Shown here: piece by piece, positions 1 to 4,547 of the stretch
Layout of the letters: each line of letters opens with the position of its first letter
How positions within the stretch are numbered: position 1 is the first letter of the stretch
NCBI GenBank assembly: GCA_964436825.1
Contig: CAYTEO010000081.1
Location: 1-5,112, forward strand
Reading direction: 5' to 3'
Source of the DNA: CAYTEO01 sp964436825
GTDB taxonomy: Bacteria > Krumholzibacteriota > Krumholzibacteriia > LZORAL124-64-63
Length of the DNA stretch: 5,112 bases
Position numbers and translations under genes: made by a program
The notes under the pieces: generated by a model
Database searches by the model: none
The model's input: only the letters and a program-made list of their open reading frames with translations
Told to the model about the DNA's origin: nothing

Positions 1-928
1 TCCGCGCGGCGGCCGCTAGGTCCTCCAGCCGGCCGTTGGTACAGGAGCCGATGAACACGGAGTCGATCTTCCGGCCGGCCACCTCGCGCACCGGCACCAC
101 GTCGTCGGGGTGGCCGGGGCGGGCGATCATTGGCTCCAGCCCGTCGATGTCCACCGTCACCTCCCGCTCGTACACGGCGTCCGGATCGGGGGCCACCGGT
201 TCCACCTCGCGGCCGGTGGTGCGGCGGAAGTGCTCCAGCACCGCCGCGTTGGGGACGAACAGGGCGATGATCCCGCCCATCTCCGTGGCCATGCTGGCGA
301 TGGTGATCCGGGCGTGCAGGTCCAGCTCGTCCACCATGTCGCCGGTGATCTCCGCCGCGCAGCCCAGCAGGCCGTTGGCGCCCAGCTGCTGCAGCATCCG
401 CAGGACGATGTCCTTGGCCGTGGCGTGCGGGCCCGGCCGGCCGGTCAGCACCACCTTGACCGTGGGTGGCACCTTGAACCAGACCTTGCCGGTGGCCCAG
501 CAGTAGGCGATGTCCTGGTCGCCCATGCCCTGCCCGAAGGCGCCCACCGCGCCCATGATGTTGGCATGGCTGTCGGTGCTGACGAAGGTGCTGCCGGGGG
601 TGACCAGCCCGTCCTCGATGGCGATGTGGGTGCCGATGCCGTCGGTGATGTCGCGCAGCCCGACGCCGGTCTGCCGGGCGAAGGTGCGGCAGAACTGCTG
701 GTTGGCGGCGTAGCCCTGGTCGCTGCCGCCGGGGTTGCAGTCGAAGGTGAACAGGGTCCGCGACGGGTCGGCCACCGGCAGGCCGGCGCGCTGGAGGTTG
801 CGCACCACGTTGGCGCCGCCGAAGTCGCGGGCGGCCCGCACGTCGATCTCCATGTCCACGGTCTGGCCGGGGCGGACGGGGTGGCCGCAGTGCGCGGAGA
901 TGATCTTCTCGATGAGGGTCTGGCCCAC
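1..928 (-). CDS. Aconitase / 3-isopropylmalate dehydratase-type large subunit, 3' part missing
   Basis: The visible N-terminal 309 residues belong to the aconitase superfamily, close in style to LeuC/HacA large subunits (about 420 residues). These are cytoplasmic [4Fe-4S] enzymes that isomerise or dehydrate hydroxy-acids and normally need a separate small 'swivel' subunit. Visible motifs are FGGANVVRNL near residue 36, STDSHAN at 117-123, the FGQGMGDQD stretch at 131-139, ATGKVWFKVPPTVKV near 145-159, MATEMGG at 203-209 and IGSCTNGR at 293-300. Cys296 in the last should be the first cluster ligand; the other two lie beyond the edge. The start is GTG at 928, six bases after a GGAGG core. It follows the crotonase gene by 24 bases, so the two are probably cotranscribed. 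Oddity: residues 63-64 are Asp-Cys where the family usually has Asp-His. The family call is firm. The substrate (isopropylmalate, homoaconitate, dimethylmalate or another) is unknown, so no symbol is given. Confidence 0.93.
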   Translation of the reverse strand, partial: MGQTLIEKIISAHCGHPVRPGQTVDMEIDVRAARDFGGANVVRNLQRAGLPVADPSRTLFTFDCNPGGSDQGYAANQQFCRTFARQTGVGLRDITDGIGTHIAIEDGLVTPGSTFVSTDSHANIMGAVGAFGQGMGDQDIAYCWATGKVWFKVPPTVKVVLTGRPGPHATAKDIVLRMLQQLGANGLLGCAAEITGDMVDELDLHARITIASMATEMGGIIALFVPNAAVLEHFRRTTGREVEPVAPDPDAVYEREVTVDIDGLEPMIARPGHPDDVVPVREVAGRKIDSVFIGSCTNGRLEDLAAAAR

Positions 929-932
929 GGTT

Positions 933-939
933 CTCCTCC
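933..939 (-). promoter_or_regulatory. Ribosome binding site fixing the GTG start of the dehydratase
   Basis: On the minus strand this reads GGAGGAG, with six bases between the GGAGG core and the GTG at 928. No ATG lies nearby in frame, and the family's usual N-terminus (here VGQTLIEKII) begins exactly at this GTG, so the site decides the start. Confidence 0.8.
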
Positions 940-952
940 GGGGAATGGGGTC

Positions 953-1765
953 TCAGTCTCCGTTATCGCCTTCGGCGACGGTGAAGTCGGGGTCCTCGCC
1001 CGAAAGGTGCGCCGCCAGGCCGGCGGCCGTCTCGCGCGAGTTCCAGCACTGCTGCTGGGCCTCGTACTCCAGGGAAAGGGCCGAGGTCATGTCGAACTGG
1101 TCGGCCTGCTGGACCACCAGCTTGGTCAGCCGCACCGCGGGCTGGGGCAGCGTCGCCAGGCGGCGGCAGAACGCCTCCAGCTCAGCGTCCCAGGTGTCGA
1201 CGGCCAGCAGCCGGTCCACCAGGCCCAGCCGGTATGCCTCCTCGGCGGTGAACGTCCGGCCCGACCAGAGCAGCTCGAAGGTGTGGCCGGTGCCGATCAG
1301 CCGCGGCAGGAAGTGGGTCAGGCCCCAGTCCGGCATCAGGCCGGTGCGCATGTCCGGCGGCGTGAAGGTGGCCGTCGGGGCGGCCAGGCGGATGTCGGCG
1401 GCGGTCAGCAGACCGAACCCGGCGTCGCGCACGTCCCCGTGCACGGCGGCCACGATCGGCTTGCCCGTCTCCTGCATCAGCGTCACGACGCGCCGGATGG
1501 TGTCCAGGTCGGCGGCCATGGTGTCCATGGTCTGGCCCTTGCCGCGGGCCAGCTCCTCGGCCACGGCCTTCAGGTCGAAGCTCGGGTCCAGGGGCGCGTC
1601 GCGGTCGGTCAGCAGGATGACCCGCGCGGCGTTGTCCTCCTGCAGGCGCAGCAGCAGGTCGACCAGCTCGTCGCACAGGTCGGCGGCCGGTGTGCCGCCG
1701 GGGCCGATCAGCGCCAGGGTGGCCGTCCCGTCGCGGACCTCCAGCTCGAAGTGGTCGTACTGCAT
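953..1765 (-). CDS. Crotonase-fold enoyl-CoA hydratase/isomerase family protein
   Basis: A 270-residue protein, the normal length for the crotonase superfamily, cytoplasmic and expected to act on an acyl-CoA thioester. Visible parts are an N-terminal beta core, KPIVAAVHGDV at 102-112 (first oxyanion-hole region), DAGFGLLTAADIRLA at 114-128 (second), TFTPPDMRTGLMPDWGLTHF at 133-152, LPRLIG at 153-158 and GRTFTAEEAYRLGLVDRLL at 169-187. The position of hydratase Glu144 is Gly118 and that of Glu164 is Asp138, so classical two-glutamate hydration looks unlikely. Asp146 in PDWG matches the catalytic Asp position of PaaG-type isomerases and 4-chlorobenzoyl-CoA dehalogenase. An isomerase or other crotonase chemistry is therefore more likely. 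The frame stays open for 67 codons further upstream, but the ATG at 1765 has a good ribosome binding site and begins the conserved fold. The dehydratase gene follows 24 bases downstream. Family firm, reaction uncertain. Confidence 0.92.
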   Translation of the reverse strand: MQYDHFELEVRDGTATLALIGPGGTPAADLCDELVDLLLRLQEDNAARVILLTDRDAPLDPSFDLKAVAEELARGKGQTMDTMAADLDTIRRVVTLMQETGKPIVAAVHGDVRDAGFGLLTAADIRLAAPTATFTPPDMRTGLMPDWGLTHFLPRLIGTGHTFELLWSGRTFTAEEAYRLGLVDRLLAVDTWDAELEAFCRRLATLPQPAVRLTKLVVQQADQFDMTSALSLEYEAQQQCWNSRETAAGLAAHLSGEDPDFTVAEGDNGD

Positions 1766-1772
1766 GTCGGAA

Positions 1773-1777
1773 CCTCC
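1773..1777 (-). promoter_or_regulatory. Ribosome binding site fixing the crotonase start
   Basis: Minus-strand GGAGG lies seven bases before the ATG at 1765. This favours that ATG over in-frame ATG codons further upstream (up to 1966), which would add an Arg/Pro-rich extension not typical of the family and would run into the divergent gene's control region. Confidence 0.8.
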
Positions 1778-1872
1778 ATGGGGTGGACCGGCCTCCGCGG
1801 GCCGGGGGATCGCGTCGTCCACAAGATGGACCACGACGGCCCGCTTGACCAGTCCCGCGAGGCGTTTCGGCG

Positions 1873-1900
1873 TTGATTCGTCCCGATTCCTGCCTATAGC
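1873..1900 (+). promoter_or_regulatory. Weak candidate promoter for the exported RCC1/FlgD-Ig-like gene
   Basis: TTGATT (1873-1878) and TATAGC (1895-1900) are separated by 16 bases, each matching four of six bases or better to the sigma-70 consensus. The site lies about 57 bases before the ATG at 1957, in a stretch less GC-rich than its surroundings. The same TATA also reads as an extended -10 (TGCTATAGG) on the minus strand, towards the crotonase gene, but with a poor -35. The phylum's consensus is unknown, so this is tentative. Confidence 0.35.
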
Positions 1901-1956
1901 ATGACCGCTGTGCCGCATCACGGACGATATCGCGAACCCGATCGGAGGAAGAAGCC

Positions 1957-2457
1957 ATGACCACATGCCGAACCCGCACTCCGTGGCCCGCGCCGGGGCT
2001 GCTGTGCATGCTGCTGCCCGTCGCGGCCGCCGCCGCGACGGGCGCGACCCTCCTGGGCTGGGGTGCCCAGGCCGTCGTCGATCCGGCCGCGCTGCACGAC
2101 GTGGTCGCGGTGGCCGCCGGCGGACAACTCAGCCTGGCCCTGGTGGGGGCCGACGCGCCCACGGCGGTCGCGCCGCAGCCCTCCCTGCGCCTGCTGCCGA
2201 ATCACCCCAACCCGTTCAACCCCCGCACCACCATCGCCTTCGTCCTGGATCGCCCGGGGGAGGTGAGCCTGGAGGTCTTCGACCAGCGGGGTCGCCTGGT
2301 ACGGACCCTGCTGGCGGGCACGCTGGCGGCGGGGTACCATGCGGTGAACTGGGACGGCCGCGACGCCGCGGGCCGCTCGGCCGCCGCGGAACTCTACCTG
2401 TACCGTCTCGTCGCGGACGGGAGGTCCCGGGTGCGGAAGATGCTGCTGTTGCCCTAG
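1957..2457 (+). CDS. Small exported protein: one degenerate RCC1 repeat plus FlgD-Ig-like C-terminal domain
   Basis: A 166-residue protein with a probable signal peptide (Arg5 and Arg7, then a hydrophobic stretch at 14-27 with an Ala-rich cleavage region). Residues 32-62 (LLGWG, then VVAVAAGGQLSLAL) look like a single RCC1-type propeller repeat. It is a few residues short between GWG and VVAVAAGG, and has Leu58 where the usual GGxHSLAL has His. Residues from about 76 to the end form a FlgD-Ig-like domain: NHPNPFNPRTTIAF at 82-95, a GEVSLEVFDQRGRLVRTL strand pair, then GYHAVNWDGRDAAGR and a final LYLYRLVADG...KMLLLP. Such domains end many exported proteins in FCB-related candidate phyla and resemble type IX secretion sorting domains. 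The start ATG has GGAGG eight bases upstream. RCC1 propellers normally have about seven repeats, so this is probably a collapsed remnant or a misassembled repeat array. The role is unknown; surface or extracellular location is inferred. Confidence 0.85.
   Translation: MTTCRTRTPWPAPGLLCMLLPVAAAAATGATLLGWGAQAVVDPAALHDVVAVAAGGQLSLALVGADAPTAVAPQPSLRLLPNHPNPFNPRTTIAFVLDRPGEVSLEVFDQRGRLVRTLLAGTLAAGYHAVNWDGRDAAGRSAAAELYLYRLVADGRSRVRKMLLLP
2016..2043 (+). repeat. Perfect 12-bp inverted repeat inside the signal-peptide coding region
   Basis: GCCCGTCGCGGC (2016-2027) and GCCGCGACGGGC (2032-2043) are perfect reverse complements around the loop CGCC. The hairpin is all but two A/T pairs free and lies about 60 bases after the start codon, over the alanine-rich codons 20-29. 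It has no T-tract, so it is not a standard terminator. It may slow translation, or it may simply result from GC-rich alanine codons; the matching GCCCGTC/GACGGGC outer arms make pure chance less likely. Confidence 0.7.
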
Positions 2458-2497
2458 ACCGGGCGCGGGTGGCCGGCGCCTGCGCCATCGCCACGAC

Positions 2498-2502
2498 GGA
2501 GG
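2498..2502 (+). promoter_or_regulatory. Ribosome binding site fixing the TTG start of the epimerase-like gene
   Basis: GGAGG lies six bases before the TTG at 2509. There is no ATG at the family's usual N-terminus, so this site supports use of the rare TTG start. Confidence 0.8.
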
Positions 2503-2508
2503 CCGACC

Positions 2509-3417
2509 TTGCGCATCCTGCTGACCGGCGGCACCGGCCTGATCGGCCGGGCCCTCACGCGAGCCCTGCTGGAACGCGGCGACGACGTCGTCTGCGTCAC
2601 CCGCGACCGCAAGCGGGCCCTGTCGCGCCTGCTGCGGCGGGTGGAGATCGTCGAGGCCGACCCCACCCGGCCCGGCCCGTGGCAGCTGGCGGTGGCCGAC
2701 TGCGACGCCGTGGTCAACCTGGCCGGCGAGCCGGTGACCGCTGGCCGCTGGACGAGCGGGCGCAAGCGGCGCATCCGCGACTCACGGCTGCTGACCTCCC
2801 GCCACGTGGCCGAGGCGGTCGGTGGCAGCGAGCGGACACGGGTGGTGGTCAGCGCCTCGGCCGTGGGCTACTACGGCGACGGCGGGCGGGAACCCCTGTT
2901 CGAGGAGCGCGGCCCCGGCGGCGGCTTCCTGGGGCGGCTGGCCCACGAGTGGGAGGGGGCGATCCTGCCGGCCGAGTCGGCGGGCAAGCGGGTCGTCCGG
3001 CTGCGCATCGGGGTCGTCCTGAGCCGCGACGGCGGGGCACTGCCGCGGCTGCTGCTGCCGTACCGGCTGTTCGTGGGCGGGCCTCTGGGCAACGGGCAAG
3101 CCTACTTCCCCTGGATCCATCTCCACGACCTGGTCCGCGCCGTCCTGTTCTGCCTGGACGACGCGGAGCTGCGCGGCCCGGTCAACGCCGTCGCCCCCGA
3201 CCCGCCGACCCAGCGGGAGTTCGCCCGCGTCCTGGGCCGGGTCCTGGGCCGGCCGGCCGCGTTGCCGGTCCCGGCGCCGGTGCTGCGGCTGGTGCTGGGG
3301 GAGATGGCCGAGCCGATCCTGGCCAGTGTGCGTGCCGTTCCCAAGGCGCTGAGGGCCAGGGGATTCTCCTTCGCGTACCGGGACCTGGAGCCGGCGCTGC
3401 GCGACCTGCTGGGCTGA
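2509..3417 (+). CDS. TIGR01777-family NAD(P)-binding epimerase-like protein (YfcH/SDR39U1 type)
   Basis: A 302-residue extended short-chain dehydrogenase-like protein, the usual length for this family. It opens with the Rossmann dinucleotide motif TGGTGLIG at 6-13. The family hallmarks follow in order: NLAGEPV at 70-76, RWTSGRKRRIRDSR at 80-93, SASAVGYYGD at 115-124, GPGGGFLGRLAHEWE at 135-149, RIGVVLSRDGGALPRLL at 156-172, and PWIHLHDLVRAVLF at 191-204. The C-terminal DUF1731-type domain carries GPVNAVAPDPPT near 213-224, LGEMAEPILAS at 263-273, KALRARGFSFAY at 289-300 region and a closing DLEPALRDLLG. The cellular substrate of this family is not established, although the proteins bind NADP(H) and are cytoplasmic. 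The start is TTG with a well-spaced GGAGG. The gene begins 51 bases after the exported RCC1/FlgD-Ig-like gene and may be cotranscribed with it, though no shared function is evident. Family call is firm; function unknown. Confidence 0.95.
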   Translation: MRILLTGGTGLIGRALTRALLERGDDVVCVTRDRKRALSRLLRRVEIVEADPTRPGPWQLAVADCDAVVNLAGEPVTAGRWTSGRKRRIRDSRLLTSRHVAEAVGGSERTRVVVSASAVGYYGDGGREPLFEERGPGGGFLGRLAHEWEGAILPAESAGKRVVRLRIGVVLSRDGGALPRLLLPYRLFVGGPLGNGQAYFPWIHLHDLVRAVLFCLDDAELRGPVNAVAPDPPTQREFARVLGRVLGRPAALPVPAPVLRLVLGEMAEPILASVRAVPKALRARGFSFAYRDLEPALRDLLG

Positions 3418-3523
3418 ATGCCGGCCCGGGAGCGCTGCCGGCGCACCGGGACCGTCCACGACCCGGGGGGCAGTCGAGCGGCTCCGCGGCCAGGCGCCAT
3501 GCGGCGGTCCGCACAGTCGCCCG

Positions 3524-3553
3524 TTGGCTTCTACTCCCGGATATCCCTACATT
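3524..3553 (+). promoter_or_regulatory. Weak candidate promoter for the aromatic-rich secreted protein
   Basis: TTGGCT (3524-3529) and TACATT (3548-3553) are 18 bases apart, each matching four of six sigma-70 consensus bases. They lie about 43 bases before the ATG at 3597, in an AT-richer patch of the 179-base gap that follows the epimerase-like gene. The rest of this gap shows no gene and no convincing terminator. Confidence 0.35.
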
Positions 3554-3596
3554 GACGAGAGAACTGGTCCGGTCTCTTCAACGCGAGGAGGGCGCC

Positions 3597-4280
3597 ATGT
3601 GGTGTCCGCTGCGGTTCGTTCTGTGCTGTTGCCTGCTCGTGCTGCCGTCGGTCGCGGCGGCCAACGAATACTTCCCGCTGGAGCGGGGGATGACCTGGAA
3701 CTACATCAGCGACGAGGGGCACCTCCGCGGCGTGGTGGGGGACGAACTGGTCGTCCGCTACCGGACGACGGTGGTCGTCGACTGGTACCGGGACGGGTAC
3801 CTGGCGCAGGAATACCACAACTGCTGGTCGAAGAGCGACGGCGACTGGATCCTGCTCCACGCCGCCTGGAACGACGACGGCTTCAGTGTCGCCTACGAAC
3901 CCCCCATCCGCTGGCTGCCGGCTTCCCTGGTCGTGGGCGACCACTGGGACGCCAGCTACGATTTCTTCTTCGACTGGGAGGACTTCTACCCCGACGGCCA
4001 CTTCTCCTCCCAGCGGGGCGTCCTGCGGGAGGAAGACTGGAAGATCCTGGCCGGCGACTTCCACGCCTACCTCGTGACGGACTACTCCAGGGGGGCCACC
4101 CTGCCCGACGGCCAGCACGATCTGCTGGGCAGGCGCGTCGCCGGCGGGAAAGACACCGGTTATCTCCACTGGTATGCCATCGGCGTGGGGAAGATCATCC
4201 ACGAGCGGTTCGTGCTGGAGAGCATGCCGGTGGCAGCCGAGCGCAGGACCTGGGGGGCGATTAAGGATCTGTACCGCTGA
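3597..4280 (+). CDS. Secreted aromatic-rich protein with YFPLxxGxxWxY motif, function unknown
   Basis: A 227-residue protein with a type I signal peptide: Arg6, a hydrophobic core at 7-19 containing three consecutive cysteines (10-12), and AAA before Asn23. No lipobox cysteine is at the cleavage point. The mature protein starts NEYFPLERGMTWNY (23-36), a 'FPLxxGxxWxY' opening seen in many secreted proteins of unknown function in FCB-related bacteria. LVVGDHWDA (111-119), LAGDFHAYLVT (151-161) and WYAIGVGKIIHE (192-203) match the later strand pattern 'L..G..W / aGtF.a / W.apGvG.v' of such proteins, suggesting one beta-rich domain. Twelve Trp and a run of acidic and aromatic residues at 121-136 are notable. 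The frame is open far upstream, but the ATG at 3597 has AGGAGG five bases before it and begins the signal peptide. It is followed by a strong hairpin. No enzymatic residues recognised; ligand binding or surface role is only a guess. Confidence 0.88.
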   Translation: MWCPLRFVLCCCLLVLPSVAAANEYFPLERGMTWNYISDEGHLRGVVGDELVVRYRTTVVVDWYRDGYLAQEYHNCWSKSDGDWILLHAAWNDDGFSVAYEPPIRWLPASLVVGDHWDASYDFFFDWEDFYPDGHFSSQRGVLREEDWKILAGDFHAYLVTDYSRGATLPDGQHDLLGRRVAGGKDTGYLHWYAIGVGKIIHERFVLESMPVAAERRTWGAIKDLYR

Positions 4281-4311
4281 TATGGAACGGCCCGTCAAGC
4301 CGTAGATGAGA

Positions 4312-4335
4312 GGACCCGGGATCCGTCCCGGGTCC
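4312..4335 (+). terminator. Perfect 10-bp stem-loop after the secreted protein gene, no T-tract
   Basis: GGACCCGGGA (4312-4321) and TCCCGGGTCC (4326-4335) pair perfectly around the loop TCCG. It starts 31 bases after the stop codon at 4280, the right place to end the plus-strand transcript. It lacks the T-run of a classical intrinsic terminator, so it could be a U-less terminator, an mRNA 3'-end stabiliser, or a pause site for Rho. Confidence 0.55.
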
Positions 4336-4389
4336 CCTGCGTCTGCGGGGCGGGCTCCTGTCGACGGTGATCATACCGGGATCCGCGGG

Positions 4390-4407
4390 GGGGCGGTCGA
4401 TCGCCCC
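4390..4407. repeat. Second GC-rich inverted repeat in the spacer
   Basis: GGGGCG (4390-4395) and CGCCCC (4402-4407) are reverse complements around GTCGAT. The stem is short and has no T-tract on either side. It could support the neighbouring hairpin in ending transcription, or be chance in GC-rich DNA. The 267-base spacer 4281-4547 holds only these two hairpins, the promoter and a leader; no gene is seen in it. Confidence 0.35.
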
Positions 4408-4442
4408 GAGTGCCGGGGCCATGGCGGTACCCAGCAGTTGTC

Positions 4443-4472
4443 TTGACGGGCAATCACGCTCGGTGGTATGAT
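4443..4472 (+). promoter_or_regulatory. Strong sigma-70-type extended -10 promoter for the propeller gene
   Basis: TTGACG (4443-4448) and TATGAT (4467-4472) each match five of six consensus bases and are 18 bases apart. TGG directly before the -10 gives an extended -10 (TGnTATGAT). Transcription should start near 4479, leaving a leader of about 65 bases. It is the best promoter in the window. A small inverted repeat, GTTCTAGTGAAC at about 4476-4487, covers the predicted start point and could be an operator. Confidence 0.75.
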
Positions 4473-4547
4473 CGAGTTCTAGTGAACCTCGCCCACACAT
4501 CGATCGCAGTCGTTACTGGCCCTGATCGCGGGGGGTGATGCCGTGGT

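Noticed and set aside
110..1876. A very long plus-strand open frame (588 codons) opposite the dehydratase and crotonase genes
   Set aside because: It is a shadow of GC-rich genes on the other strand: rich in Gly, Ala, Arg, His and Gln with no family motif, while the minus strand encodes two clear conserved enzymes.
2462..2480. GGCGC ... GCGCC hairpin between the exported-protein and epimerase-like genes
   Set aside because: Only five pairs, large loop and no T-tract; not enough to call a terminator.
3420..3442. GCCGGC ... GCCGGC inverted repeat just after the epimerase-like gene as a terminator
   Set aside because: Each hexamer is itself a palindrome, the stem is only six pairs with an 11-base loop and there is no T-tract; expected by chance in such GC-rich DNA.
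2782..3459. Minus-strand open frames across the epimerase-like gene
   Set aside because: No motif or ribosome binding site supports them; the plus strand carries a complete TIGR01777 protein.
1965..3596. Long in-frame plus-strand extension upstream of the aromatic-rich secreted protein
   Set aside because: It overlaps two well-supported genes in another frame and is low-complexity Arg/Gly/Ala/Pro. The ATG at 3597 has its own ribosome binding site and signal peptide.
3531..4298. Minus-strand 255-codon open frame opposite the secreted protein
   Set aside because: It is Val/Pro/Gln-rich with no recognisable domain, and it would cover the intergenic promoter region and the coding sequence of the better supported plus-strand gene.
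4369..4377. Minus-strand GGTATGATC, an inverted copy of the -10 region at 4465-4473, as a divergent promoter
   Set aside because: No -35 element lies at a suitable distance, and the nearest minus-strand gene is far away.
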